A stretch of DNA of 21,287 nucleotides, from the IMG/VR virus record IMGVR_UViG_3300035698_023036, positions 1-21,287 of that record. One strand, written 5' to 3'. How positions within the stretch are numbered: position 1 is the first letter of the stretch; each line of letters opens with the position of its first letter. The DNA is from a virus. A program made the translations under genes and the position numbers. Below are positions 6,809 to 14,830 of the stretch, piece after piece. The notes beneath the pieces were generated by a model. That model had not been told where the DNA came from. It ran no database searches and saw only the letters and a program-made list of their open reading frames with translations.

Positions 6809-8410
6809 CTAAACGTATGCCATGTCATCTGACCAATCGTCAGACCCATAAAAGCTTTTTGGCGTGTCATCGGCAGCGCACCGGGCGACAGCCATTGCAG
6901 TAGCAACCGCGCCGTCGATCCGGTCTTTGGATTTGCCTTTGTGGAATGATTTATTTTCAGCCTTGTCGATCTGAACTGCAACGTTGTCGAAGTTCCAGCG
7001 CAAGATTGGATGCCCGCCATGCCTGAGTTTGCGGCCAACAATTGCGCGTTCCAGCTCTTTTATAGCCGGACCCATGGTCACCCAACCCTGCCGCATTGAT
7101 GCCGTTGGGTAGCCAGCGTCTGTCAGCGGACCCATAACCTGTTGCGCCATGTGAGGATCAAAGGCGATTTCCTGCACGCTGAATCGTTCGCACAAGTACC
7201 GAATGTGCGCTTCGACGGTTCGATAGTCGATCACGTTCCCAGCTGTCGGGATGATGAAACCTTCTTCAGCCCACTGCGGGTAGGGCACGCCGTCTCTGTC
7301 AGCTCTGCTTTGCAGATTGTCGGCCGGGCAGAAATACCACGGCCAGATATCGAAACCGTCATCAGAGCTTCCCCAACACGCCAACACTGCTGTCAGATCG
7401 GTAGTGGCTGACAGATCTACTGCAAGCCAACACGGCGCACCTTCCAGAAAGTCCAGATCGACTGGCACATTGCCTTCGTCATAAACCCCCATATCCACAA
7501 ATGGGCTTGCGCTGTGGTCCAGCCATACATTCAGATTGAATTGTCGAAAATCATCACGGTCAGACGGCTTTTCCTTGGCTTCGCGCGCCAACTGTCGCAG
7601 CCCATCGATATCCGGAAAACCTTCAGCCAGTCCGGGATTGACCTGATACCATAGCTTTTCATCCTCCCAATCGGCCTTTGCGTCCATTTCAAACAGTATC
7701 GGCAAAAAGCCTGGATCAATTACATCGCCATTTGCCACTTTGCGCGCATAGGACAGCGTATCGAAGGCAAGGTTTTCTTGCCCGCGTCCGGCTTGCGTGA
7801 TTGTGAACAGAAGCGTGTTGGGAACCTTTACAAGGCCTGTGCGAAGTGCCTTCCACAAGTCTCTGTTTTTCCACGCAATCAACTCATCGGCCAAAACGAA
7901 ATTCGGCGTCTTGCCAAGCTGCGCTCCACCATCAGATGATATGGCCCGGAACTCCGATCCTGATTTCGGATGCTCTAGTTCAAAGGTGGACGCTTTTTCC
8001 TTGGCAGCACGCTGCAGCCATGGCGTTGCCTGGACAATGGAAAGTGCTTCATCAAAGGCAATTGCGGCCTGATCCTCAGCCGATGCGCCAACAAGCGCCT
8101 GTCCACCAGTAATACGCTCATATCCAAATGTGTGCAGCAATGCGAGCGCCGCGCCGATGGTGGTTTTGCGTCCGCCGCGTGGCATCAGGCAAAACACATT
8201 ACGAATGATGCGGTTTTCCTTGGCATCTCTTGGACCATAAACGCGCCTGATTATCCGCTCCCAAAACATGGGAAGCTGAAAGGCCTTATCGGGCGCGGTG
8301 CTTTTCGGGTGCTTCAGAGCCTTGATAAACTCGATTGCCCGTTGACCGTGTCCATAAGGATCATCAATTTTGGAATCGTCAAATATCCAGTCCGGGCGGC
8401 GCACCATCAT
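6809..8410 (-). CDS. terL: Terminase large subunit (HK97-type)
   Basis: This is the ATPase and nuclease motor that cuts concatemeric DNA and drives it through the portal into the prohead. In the 533 residues the Walker A region is PRGGRKTT (77-84), a variant form, and Walker B is FVLADE (171-176). The RNase H-like nuclease follows, with acidic residues D332 (AVDLSATTDLTAV), D418 (AFDPH) and D499 (KDRIDGAVA). Length is normal. The start overlaps the terS end by 32 nt, and a second ATG follows directly. It sits near the 3' end of the structural operon, after the connector genes, rather than in front of the portal as in most HK97-type phages. Confidence 0.93.
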   Translation of the reverse strand: MMVRRPDWIFDDSKIDDPYGHGQRAIEFIKALKHPKSTAPDKAFQLPMFWERIIRRVYGPRDAKENRIIRNVFCLMPRGGRKTTIGAALALLHTFGYERITGGQALVGASAEDQAAIAFDEALSIVQATPWLQRAAKEKASTFELEHPKSGSEFRAISSDGGAQLGKTPNFVLADELIAWKNRDLWKALRTGLVKVPNTLLFTITQAGRGQENLAFDTLSYARKVANGDVIDPGFLPILFEMDAKADWEDEKLWYQVNPGLAEGFPDIDGLRQLAREAKEKPSDRDDFRQFNLNVWLDHSASPFVDMGVYDEGNVPVDLDFLEGAPCWLAVDLSATTDLTAVLACWGSSDDGFDIWPWYFCPADNLQSRADRDGVPYPQWAEEGFIIPTAGNVIDYRTVEAHIRYLCERFSVQEIAFDPHMAQQVMGPLTDAGYPTASMRQGWVTMGPAIKELERAIVGRKLRHGGHPILRWNFDNVAVQIDKAENKSFHKGKSKDRIDGAVATAMAVARCAADDTPKSFYGSDDWSDDMAYV

Positions 8411-8789
8411 CAGGCTTGCCTCCTTTCTGGAAGTCTTTCTTTGATCGCGCAGCGGGTGACAATCCCAATTCTGCAGCCAGTCGAGCGCAGATATCCTGAT
8501 ATTTGGTCATCTGGGTTGATGCAGGGTTTGTTTTGATCATGCCGTTGTTGCCGCGAATTACGATGCCAGATTTTTCAATCTCTTTCTGGCAGTCCCGGAC
8601 TAGCCGAATCGCGATCACATAGTTTTGCAGCAACGGCAAAACCGACGGAACCAATAACCTGCGATGCATCAGATCCGTGGCAGCAACTTTCCATTCAGCC
8701 TTTTGATAACTGTTCAGACCGGTTGGAACACGCGGCAAGGCCGTCAGGGCGTCAGTGAGGGGCTTCACTGTAGCTTTTGCACCCTTCAT
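8379..8789 (-). CDS. terS: Terminase small subunit, P27 family
   Basis: It recognises the packaging site and presents DNA to the large subunit. The 136 residues show the P27-family layout: a helical N-terminus with W-K-x-x-A-x-D-L, the central C-Q-K-E-I-E-K-S-G segment, NPA (about 89-91), and the C-terminal LAAELGLSPAARSKKDF signature. Its ATG overlaps the stop of the preceding adaptor gene as TAATG, which indicates translational coupling. Having its own small and large terminase means packaging specificity is probably the element's own and not borrowed from a helper. Confidence 0.9.
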   Translation of the reverse strand: MKGAKATVKPLTDALTALPRVPTGLNSYQKAEWKVAATDLMHRRLLVPSVLPLLQNYVIAIRLVRDCQKEIEKSGIVIRGNNGMIKTNPASTQMTKYQDICARLAAELGLSPAARSKKDFQKGGKPDDGAPPGLDI

Positions 8790-9112
8790 TATGAAACCTC
8801 GCCACGGGCGATGGTGCGCAGTTCCAGACCCTTTCGACGGCCTATCTCTTTGATCTCGATCAGATTGTGCTGGCGGCCGTCATACTCGACCACATCAGAC
8901 AACAGGATATCGTTTCTGAAGCGCGTCCGGAACACGGTCAAGACTTCTGTGCTTTCACCATAGGATTTGATTGCTTCGTCTGTGCTGGCAGTGATGATCT
9001 GGGCGCGCAGAGTGTGCAGAGTTGACAACGTGCCAGACGGTGCACCGAAAGCATCCAGCGTGGTTGCTTCCCGTTTGATCAAAACCTGTTTGTCCAGCTT
9101 GCCCGCTCTCAT
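8789..9112 (-). CDS. Head-tail adaptor (head closure) protein
   Basis: The start ATG at 9112 overlaps the preceding stop as ATGA and gives 107 residues: MRAGKLDKQVLIKREATTLD and onward. The pattern M-x-x-G-x-L-D-x-x-(V/I)-x-(I/L)-x-R, a middle strand RAQI, and F-R-T-R-F-R-x-D-I-x-x-x-D-x-V-x-Y-x-G-R-x-x-x-(L/I)-x-x-I-x-E is the SPP1 gp16-like / phage_H_T_join family. It caps the connector after DNA filling and provides the platform for tail docking. Confidence 0.9.
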   Translation of the reverse strand: MRAGKLDKQVLIKREATTLDAFGAPSGTLSTLHTLRAQIITASTDEAIKSYGESTEVLTVFRTRFRNDILLSDVVEYDGRQHNLIEIKEIGRRKGLELRTIARGEVS

Positions 9113-9561
9113 AGGTTTGCCACCCATGTTTCCTGCACAAGCGCATTGATTGTGATTACACCGTGCGCGGTCTCGCCGTCAGGATCACGCATTGTGCGAG
9201 AATCTTCGATAAAGGCATCACAGATCGCGTTTTCTGGATCATCCATTGTTTCAGAATCGTAGGTTTCGAAATATCGACTTGTGCGCATAGCCCGCCTGAT
9301 CGCACTCATGATGCTGTGAAGCTCATTCATACCCTTTTCACGGGTCCAGATATGGACGTTCAAAAAAACCCGCGACACGTCACGCTGCAGCAAATCCTGA
9401 CCAAGCATTGTCTGAGTTTCGCCCATGATTATTGAGGGAAACAGTTCGGGACGGGAACTCAGATCAAGAACGCTAGTCGCTGGCACAAGCGCAATAACTG
9501 CTGCTGTGTTTACAAGCCTGTCTCTGATCGCAAACTGCAGGGTGCGTGCGGGGTCCATCAC
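9109..9561 (-). CDS. DUF3168 tail terminator (tail completion) protein
   Basis: The 150 residues show the DUF3168 pattern: P-A-x-x-L-Q-x-A-I-R-D-R-L at the start, a central FPSIIMGETQT, then VFLNVHIWTREKGMNELHSI and the terminal R-D-P-D-G-x-x-x-H-G-V-I-x-x-x-A-L. Members (SPP1 gp17, lambda gpU type) form a ring that ends the tail tube and joins it to the head. In an element without a tube gene it could act as the fitting to a helper tail. It overlaps the gp10-like gene by 4 nt and the adaptor by 4 nt. Confidence 0.87.
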   Translation of the reverse strand: MMDPARTLQFAIRDRLVNTAAVIALVPATSVLDLSSRPELFPSIIMGETQTMLGQDLLQRDVSRVFLNVHIWTREKGMNELHSIMSAIRRAMRTSRYFETYDSETMDDPENAICDAFIEDSRTMRDPDGETAHGVITINALVQETWVANL

Positions 9562-9989
9562 TTACCCCAATTGTCTTTGACGGCCTTATTCACGGCACGT
9601 TTGATGCGGGCAAGAGCTCGTTTTTTGTTCAACCGATAGGCAGGCCAGAAGAACGGCTGCGCAGGTGCCAGAGTTGTCCCATACTCCACCAGATGCGGAT
9701 ATCTTACCTTGTGATTTCCTACTGTGATGACCGCCGCATTTTCTGGCACGGTGTATGATCCGCCTGGCTGTGAATGCGCCGGTGTTCGATTGCCTGCCGT
9801 CGTGACTGCAATACTGTCGATCAGATCGCCAGAATCCTTGGACGATTCCGCAAGCTGGCGCATTGTAGCTGCCATTTCTTCAGCGGATTTATTGATTGCA
9901 GGCTGGACGATTTCCTGCACCGCTTTGGTGATCGAGCGCATCTGCTTGCTGAGATTGCCAATTCCGCCATCATCAATCATCAGAACCAC
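9558..9989 (-). CDS. HK97 gp10-like head-tail joining protein
   Basis: The 143 residues have a basic helical N-terminus and the typical C-terminal block with PHLVEYGTTLAPAQPFFWPA followed by YRLNKKRALARIKRA. V-E-(Y/F)-G-T and P-(A/R)-P-F-x-x-P-A mark the HK97 gp10 / minor structural family, found between the connector and the tail terminator. The first start (GTG 9989) overlaps the connector stop; ATG 9980 (MIDDGG) is an alternative that shortens it by three residues. Confidence 0.87.
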   Translation of the reverse strand: MVLMIDDGGIGNLSKQMRSITKAVQEIVQPAINKSAEEMAATMRQLAESSKDSGDLIDSIAVTTAGNRTPAHSQPGGSYTVPENAAVITVGNHKVRYPHLVEYGTTLAPAQPFFWPAYRLNKKRALARIKRAVNKAVKDNWGK

Positions 9990-10564
9990 CGTGTGCGGTA
10001 GTTAGAGATTGTATCAGAAACACCCATTGGCATTTCATTGGCGGCCATTCCAATAATTGAGGCTTCCCGGTTTTCGTAAAGGTGCGCTGCCAACATCAGG
10101 ACAGCGCCTTTCAGGTCGGCAGGAACACTTGCAGCGTCTGCACCATAGCCAGCATTGAACGTGATACGGACACTGGCATTTGCAAAACCGACTGTCGGCC
10201 ATGTCACATTTTGAGATGGTATAATCGCGACGCCAACATCACTGCCAAGCCCGGAAATAAAATACTGATCGCTTGCCAGCGTCTGCCATACCCAATCTGC
10301 ATCGAGGTACTGTACGCTTGCCACGCTCACCACTGGATCACGGGGCAGGGCGATAAAGTTTGGCAGTCCGTCCAGCGTCAGAAGATAGTCCGCATGGGTA
10401 AGAGCCCGACCCGTATCACGCTCAACGCGAAGCTGTGCGGCACGAATGAAGCTTTCCAGAAAGGCATTGGTGTCTGGATGACCATCTTCAAAATTCAGAT
10501 GACTTTCAAACTCTGCAACCGTCGCGGCAAGAGGTACATCTGTTGTTATTGTCTTCAAATCCAT
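9980..10564 (-). CDS. Head-tail connector, gp6 / phiE125 gp8 type
   Basis: The 194 residues match the size of the phiE125 gp8 family and include an N-terminal HK97 gp6-like connector fold. Marks are E-S-F-I-R-A-A-Q-L-R-V-E-R-D-T-G-R-A-L, L-P-R-D-P-V-V-S-V-x-S-V-x-Y-L-D, the strand ITFNAGYG, and V-P-A-D-L-K-G-A-V-L-M-L-A-A-H-L-Y-E-N-R-E. It forms the ring below the portal. The ribosome binding site aaaggtaaaggt precedes the ATG. Upstream there is a 200-bp gap after the HNH gene. Confidence 0.9.
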   Translation of the reverse strand: MDLKTITTDVPLAATVAEFESHLNFEDGHPDTNAFLESFIRAAQLRVERDTGRALTHADYLLTLDGLPNFIALPRDPVVSVASVQYLDADWVWQTLASDQYFISGLGSDVGVAIIPSQNVTWPTVGFANASVRITFNAGYGADAASVPADLKGAVLMLAAHLYENREASIIGMAANEMPMGVSDTISNYRTRWF

Positions 10565-10765
10565 ACCTTTACCTTTCTTTGCTCATTCAAAATCTTAAAT
10601 CAGTGCTTTTTTGCGTTTCACTCCCCCACCGGTCCCAAAGCAGTCTCCAAAAGTTTGGAACCACCCCCCGGTGCGTTCAAAGCTGCCGCGGTAACTGCTG
10701 TACTGTGCAACTGGTGCTGTGCCGTGAGCGCCTGACCGAATAGGGTTTGATGCTGGTTGAAAGTC
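10565..10765. other. Gap between hnh and connector genes with nested inverted repeats
   Basis: No secure gene is seen. TCCAAAAGTTTGGA (10646-10659) is a perfect 6-2-6 inverted repeat, enclosed by CACCGG (10627-10632) and CCGGTG (10668-10673) beside C-runs. HNH-encoding cos phages usually keep their cos site near hnh and terS, so this is one candidate cos region. A minus-strand frame running through the gap to 10618 (ending ALGPVGE) cannot be ruled out as a small gene. Confidence 0.3.
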
Positions 10766-11158
10766 TCAATGGCTTCTGACGTGGCTGTGTGCTTCCTGTG
10801 AGCCTCTTGAGCCACCTTGGCTGCTCCGCTCGATGGATTGCTTGCGTGATGCATGGCAATGAGTGCAAAGGGGCTGCCAGTTTGCTTTATTCCAGAACAG
10901 GCGTTTATTGCCTCTATGAGGCAGGACATGGTCAACCAGGGTCGCAGGCTGCCTGCACATCCTGCATTGTGTATTCTGCTGTAGGTACTCAGTGCGTGCC
11001 TTGCGCCATTCATGGTCATATCCTCTTTTGCTGGCCGATGGCCTTGTTGCCTCGTAATGGGCGTTGTTCTCTTTGGTGCGCTTGATCTCACATGGGCAGC
11101 GCCGACCGCTTGGTATCCTTGTGCCGCATCCACATATGTTGGCTGCTTTGTAAGGCAT
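10766..11158 (-). CDS. HNH endonuclease
   Basis: ATG 11158, preceded by caggagacaccc, gives 130 residues. An N-terminal Cys cluster (CGCG...CPC) is followed by the HNH fold: zinc pairs C65/C68 and C98/C101, D76-H77 in VDHV, N93 in NKANWQPLC, and H102 in HCHASR. Small HNH proteins of this type cooperate with the terminase in cos-site cutting in HK97-type phages and are also found in capsid-forming satellites. The C-terminus (SSQGGSRGSQEAH) is low complexity but usual for the family. A longer frame from 11233 has no family support in its added part. Confidence 0.87.
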   Translation of the reverse strand: MPYKAANICGCGTRIPSGRRCPCEIKRTKENNAHYEATRPSASKRGYDHEWRKARTEYLQQNTQCRMCRQPATLVDHVLPHRGNKRLFWNKANWQPLCTHCHASRKQSIERSSQGGSRGSQEAHSHVRSH

Positions 11159-11174
11159 GGGTGTCTCCTGTGTT

Positions 11175-11214
11175 GTCAGCGAGTGAGTTAACCGTTGGGC
11201 ACCCACTCGCTGAC
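11175..11214. repeat. Hairpin upstream of hnh (11-bp arms)
   Basis: GTCAGCGAGTG (11175-11185) and CACTCGCTGAC (11204-11214) are perfect complements with an 18-nt loop, 17 bp upstream of the hnh start. No T-run follows on either strand, so it is not a typical terminator. Possible roles are RNA processing, translational control or a packaging site. Confidence 0.65.
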
Positions 11215-11288
11215 TGTTGGCATCCACCAACATGCGGAGCGCACATCCCGTGAGCTCCAGTGACCTGCAATGCCGGGCCGAAAGGATA

Positions 11289-11345
11289 AGAGCCAGGAAC
11301 CCGACATTGCTTAAGGGTGGTCATTCCTCCAAACTTCCTGGCTCT
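11289..11345. repeat. Hairpin just after the capsid gene (11-bp arms)
   Basis: AGAGCCAGGAA (11289-11299) and TTCCTGGCTCT (11335-11345) are perfect complements around a 35-nt loop, beginning 7 bp after the capsid gene stop. It could stabilise the capsid mRNA 3' end or attenuate transcription into hnh. The T-run of a terminator is absent. Confidence 0.65.
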
Positions 11346-11351
11346 ATCTCG

Positions 11352-12521
11352 TTATGTTGCTGAAACTTTGAGCTTCTTGAGCGCTTCAGTCTTCAACACC
11401 TTTGCACCTGTGCGACGGCGGAAATGGAACCGCGTTTGGCCTGTGGTTGCGAGTGTGAACGGATCGCGAAGCGCTGCAAGTTGAATGCGGTCAATGATGC
11501 GATAGCCTTGGCGCAAATCCCCAAACATGATCGGATAAGAATCTGCCTCAATGTCTGGTGCGTCGGGTGCTTCTACAACTGGACGGCCAAGCAATGTGGC
11601 TGGCTGACCTTCAGCAAGGCCTTCCTTCCAGATGTAACTGCCATCGCCGTCTTTCAGTTTGCGGACTATGCCCATTGTCGATCGGTTCATGAGCCAAACG
11701 CCATTGCGTGCATAGAACGATGGCAAGGCGTAAAACAGATCGATCATGCAATCCGCATTATCCAAAGAAGCTGTAGAACCTGTTATGGTCTCTCCAATGC
11801 CAGTGGCTGTCCACAAGCCTTCTGGCTGACCAGATCCGGTGCCATCAACGAATGCTGCACCCTCTAAGCGGCCAAATTCTTCAGACGCATCAGCAGAGAT
11901 CTCACCTTGGAGATTGTAGGCATTATCTTCCAAAAGGGCATTTGAAACATCGACATAACAAGCCGCCTCGTGCGGTGTTAGGCTTTCCTGACCATAGGTG
12001 CCTTCTGTGGATGCGCGTGCTCCAGTTTCAGCAACCCATGCTGCTGTCATTGTGCCAGTGCGCTTCGGCATTTGGACTTCGCCTGCCGTGATGGTCATTA
12101 CCCGCGCATACTGCCGGATGGGCGACCATTCAACCAAACCCTTGATAATTTCATTGGCAAAGACTTCTGGTGCCAAATAGCCGCCGCCATTTGCTGCGGT
12201 AGTAAGGTTTCGCGTTTCGATATCTGACAGTGCAGCATCGCCGCGTTGCAGATATCGACCGAATGCCCGCTTCTCGATTGCGGTTTCAGAGTTATCATCA
12301 TCATCAGCCTTTTTGCTACCGGGGCGATTAACCCGAAGCTCAAGCTTCTTCACCGTGGCTTTGATGTCAGACAGGCTGTCATCCAGTTTTTTGTCGCTGT
12401 CTTTCTGGAAAGTTTCAACACTGGAACGCAGTTCTTCAACTGCGGTTGTCACTGTTTCCAGTTCATCCAGTTCCAGATCGTCGTCTGGTTCGTTTCGTGT
12501 TTCGAGTGCCAAATTAATCAT
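11352..12521 (-). CDS. Major capsid protein (HK97 gp5 fold)
   Basis: ATG 12521 overlaps the protease stop as ATGA and is preceded by aaaaagga, giving 389 residues. Residues 15-65 form the charged coiled coil of the delta (scaffold-like) domain, and the mature shell protein probably begins near 100-110. Family marks include TTAANGGGYLAPEVF (107-121), PIRQYARV, AAWVAETGA, LLEDNAYNLQGEI, FVDGTGSGQPEGL and the C-terminal G-D-x-x-x-G-Y-x-I-x-D-R block with LRDPFT. It assembles the icosahedral head and is cleaved by the upstream protease. A longer frame starting at 12563 lies inside the protease gene and is rejected. Confidence 0.95.
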   Translation of the reverse strand: MINLALETRNEPDDDLELDELETVTTAVEELRSSVETFQKDSDKKLDDSLSDIKATVKKLELRVNRPGSKKADDDDNSETAIEKRAFGRYLQRGDAALSDIETRNLTTAANGGGYLAPEVFANEIIKGLVEWSPIRQYARVMTITAGEVQMPKRTGTMTAAWVAETGARASTEGTYGQESLTPHEAACYVDVSNALLEDNAYNLQGEISADASEEFGRLEGAAFVDGTGSGQPEGLWTATGIGETITGSTASLDNADCMIDLFYALPSFYARNGVWLMNRSTMGIVRKLKDGDGSYIWKEGLAEGQPATLLGRPVVEAPDAPDIEADSYPIMFGDLRQGYRIIDRIQLAALRDPFTLATTGQTRFHFRRRTGAKVLKTEALKKLKVSAT

Positions 12522-13063
12522 GGCCGTGGTCCTTTTTTCAATGAGCGCGAAGCCTTGCGGCATGCGAGTACCAAGGCCGCCGCGCCCTCGTTCATGCGGC
12601 CTAATTCGGTTCGTACAAATTCAATCCTTGCCCCTGGTGCACTCGGAAGCGCCACAAGGCTGATTTCCTTCAGATCGATCTGTTTGAGAATTCGTGTGTT
12701 TTTCTGTCGGCTTTGCTTCTGGATGATAAATCCAATCGATAGGCCATCCAGAGCGCCAGCTTTCAGCAATGCGAGTGCTTCTTGACCGCGCCGGGTTTCA
12801 GTGACAATCTTGCCAGAGACCGCTAGCCCGCGTTCATCTTCTGTCACGCTGTCCCAGACGCCAATTGGTTCAGATTGATCGTGAGCCCAAAGCATCAACG
12901 GGCGCGTTTTCCGGCTCTTGTGGCTGCTTAGAGAAAGGGCAAACGCGCCACGCTCCAAAACTTCATTGTGTCCGTTTCGCTCGTTCCATACTGCGGCATG
13001 ACCTCGGATCAAGCCTGTATCGGTTGGCGCTTCGAAGCGTACTGAGAGATCAAGCTGGCGCAT
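12518..13063 (-). CDS. Prohead maturation protease, HK97 family (U35)
   Basis: The serine protease removes the delta domain of the capsid protein during maturation. In the 181 residues the catalytic His is H61 in LMLWAHD and the Ser is S109 in DGLSIGF. The typical start (L-S-V-R-F-E, G-H-A-A-V-W-N) and the S-L-V-A-x-P-S-A-P-G-A segment are present. Its start overlaps the preceding gene by 14 nt and its stop overlaps the capsid start by 4 nt, so the order portal, extra gene, protease, capsid is translationally coupled. Confidence 0.93.
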   Translation of the reverse strand: MRQLDLSVRFEAPTDTGLIRGHAAVWNERNGHNEVLERGAFALSLSSHKSRKTRPLMLWAHDQSEPIGVWDSVTEDERGLAVSGKIVTETRRGQEALALLKAGALDGLSIGFIIQKQSRQKNTRILKQIDLKEISLVALPSAPGARIEFVRTELGRMNEGAAALVLACRKASRSLKKGPRP

Positions 13064-13565
13064 CTGCTTCAGCCTGTTCAGTTTCAGAGTTGGTGGATTG
13101 TTCCATCTCGGCTTGGATCAACCGAGCCTTTTCAAGGATTTCCTCCCGTTCCAAATCGCCATCGATATCCGGATCGCTCCATGCAGGCGTATAATTTGCC
13201 AAGGTGTCGATCTGGGCGCGCAACCATGTGGCCGCATTGATCACGCGAATCTTGGCTTCTTTGGTGATGGGCACCGGCTTGCCGTCTTCAAACACTTCCC
13301 AGTCAATAATTGTATCTGCCAGAAACTCGACAATTTTCTCGTCTTTTTCCTTGGCGTTTCGCGGCTGGTTGCGGCTCGAATAGCGCTCTGATCTTGGATT
13401 AAGCCAATCCTCAAGATCAAACCGCAACTGTTTCTGTGCCGGGCTATCGGGTCCGATGATTTTGACGCGAATTCCTGTTGGCAATGCCGTGGCCGGATTC
13501 AAGATGTCGTGCCAAATGCCCTTGGTTTGCAATTTGACATTGCGATGAAGTTTTGAAAGATCCAT
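13050..13565 (-). CDS. Tail-assembly-chaperone-like protein (tentative)
   Basis: ATG 13565 overlaps the portal stop as TGATG and gives 171 residues. The layout P-A-T-x-L-P-T-G-I-x-V-x-I-x-G-x-D-S near 25-42, a charged helix, then W-E-x-x-x-x-G-K-P-x-P-x-T-x-E and W-x-x-x-Q/A-x-D-x-L recalls a family of siphophage proteins that I associate with tail assembly chaperones. This rests on remembered patterns, not on a search. The C-terminus is acidic and disordered-looking. It sits between portal and protease, where head phages normally have nothing, far from the tape measure gene it might serve. It could instead be a head accessory or scaffold protein. Confidence 0.8.
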   Translation of the reverse strand: MDLSKLHRNVKLQTKGIWHDILNPATALPTGIRVKIIGPDSPAQKQLRFDLEDWLNPRSERYSSRNQPRNAKEKDEKIVEFLADTIIDWEVFEDGKPVPITKEAKIRVINAATWLRAQIDTLANYTPAWSDPDIDGDLEREEILEKARLIQAEMEQSTNSETEQAEADAPA

Positions 13566-14758
13566 CAAGCAGATTCCTTTGACGGTGTTGTGTTTGGATT
13601 TTGAAAGACGTCACCCCCCGCGTAGGGCGGCAGGTTTTCGCGGGCGCGGATTTCGTTCGGGCTCATGATCCGGGATGAAATCAGCTTGCCGTAGGCTTCT
13701 GATCGGCTGGACAGGTCAGAGCGCATGAAATCGTCCAAAAGATACTCGGCGCTGTGTGTGGCTTGTTCGTCTTCTGAGAACAGCTTGAGTCGGCACTCGC
13801 CTTCCCATTGCTTGATCCAGCGCATCAGACTGAAGCGAACAAAGGTCATGCCCATCTCGGAAGCATTGCCCCAAGTTGCGCGGCCAAGTTCGTAAAGCAT
13901 GTGAGGCGGAACCCGGAAAATGCGGCCGATTTCTTCAACAGCAAATCTGCGCAGTTCCAGATATTGCGCATCAACGCTGGACAGAGCCATCTGGGTAAAG
14001 CTTGCACCGTCATAAATGAATGCAGTCCGCCCGGCATTGTCGCTGCCTTCCTGAGCGGCTTTCCATCCAGCGCGCATTCGGGTGATGACTTCAGGCGAAA
14101 CATTGCCCGGAACAGAAATCACTCCGCCTGGCTTTGCTCCGTTTTTGAACAATGAAGCGCCATGCTGTTCCAGAACCAGAGCCAATCCGATTGCGTCTTT
14201 GCATTGCTGCACCGGGGATTCACCGCTGACACCATCGAGTGAGGGCGCTTTGATGTGGATCACGTCCTGAAATGGGTAGATGTGCTTCGAGGTTGTTTGC
14301 TGGTGAACATATGACGGTTCACCGGTCAGATCGTTGGTTTCAATCGTGACCTGTTCTGGTGACAGTCGAATAAGCTCTCGTGGAACATCATCAACCCGAT
14401 TGACGAATGCAAAGCCGTTGCCGTGCAATAACGCGTCTCTGGTGATCTGCTCTCTCAGCTCGCTGGCTGTTGTGAAGGCGTTGGCCTGATCGTGCAGCAA
14501 CCCGTAAACCGGGTGGTCTTTGTCGCGGCTCTTGGAGCCGTCTTCGCCTCGCACGTACACGTGCAGGGGAAGCTGCCCCAATGGTTCCGCAATAGCCTGA
14601 ATGGCCGCTCTGGAAGCCGTGCATTGCATCGCTGTCCGAGCATTGACCGAAACACCGGCCTTTGACGGTGATGCCCCGAACAAATCCATCAGCCATTGCT
14701 GCGGATTAGCGAGTGAGCGGGTCTCTTGAAGACCGAATATACGGTTCCATAATTTCAT
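13565..14758 (-). CDS. Portal protein (HK97 gp3 / phage_portal family)
   Basis: It forms the dodecameric ring at one capsid vertex through which terminase pumps DNA. The start ATG 14758 (MKLWNRIFG) gives 397 residues; a GTG at 14773 in the same frame would add five. Visible marks are QWLMDLFG, TAMQCTASRAAIQAIAEPLG, LPLHVYVR, DHPVYGLLHDQANAFTTASE, LHGNGFAFVNR, IRLSPEQVTIE, VIHIKAPSLDG, the LFKNGAKPGGVIS clip region, and FRVPPHMLYELGRATWGNAS toward the C-terminus. The length is normal, if on the short side. It starts the capsid gene series. Confidence 0.95.
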   Translation of the reverse strand: MKLWNRIFGLQETRSLANPQQWLMDLFGASPSKAGVSVNARTAMQCTASRAAIQAIAEPLGQLPLHVYVRGEDGSKSRDKDHPVYGLLHDQANAFTTASELREQITRDALLHGNGFAFVNRVDDVPRELIRLSPEQVTIETNDLTGEPSYVHQQTTSKHIYPFQDVIHIKAPSLDGVSGESPVQQCKDAIGLALVLEQHGASLFKNGAKPGGVISVPGNVSPEVITRMRAGWKAAQEGSDNAGRTAFIYDGASFTQMALSSVDAQYLELRRFAVEEIGRIFRVPPHMLYELGRATWGNASEMGMTFVRFSLMRWIKQWEGECRLKLFSEDEQATHSAEYLLDDFMRSDLSSRSEAYGKLISSRIMSPNEIRARENLPPYAGGDVFQNPNTTPSKESA

Positions 14759-14773
14759 GGAGCCAATATACAC

Positions 14774-14830
14774 GAAATGAGCAGGAACAAAAGTGGATCA
14801 AATCTGGAATTATATAGTGTTTTCTGTGGT
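14774..14830 (-). promoter_or_regulatory. Possible promoter of the capsid operon
   Basis: The minus strand holds a perfect TATAAT (14809-14814) about 50 bp before the portal start, in an AT-rich gap between an HTH gene and the portal gene. The -35 region 17 bp upstream is poor, as expected for an activator-dependent late promoter. The HTH protein encoded just upstream is a possible activator. Confidence 0.35.

Noticed and set aside
10618-11133. 171-codon minus-strand ORF
   Set aside because: The first two thirds overlap the well-supported HNH gene in another frame, and the sequence has no family features. Only its last part lies in the gap, so it may be a chance frame.
11088-11324. 78-codon minus-strand ORF after the capsid gene
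   Set aside because: GGAGG is nearly adjacent to the ATG, too close for a normal start. The frame crosses both hairpins and overlaps the HNH start. No family recognised.
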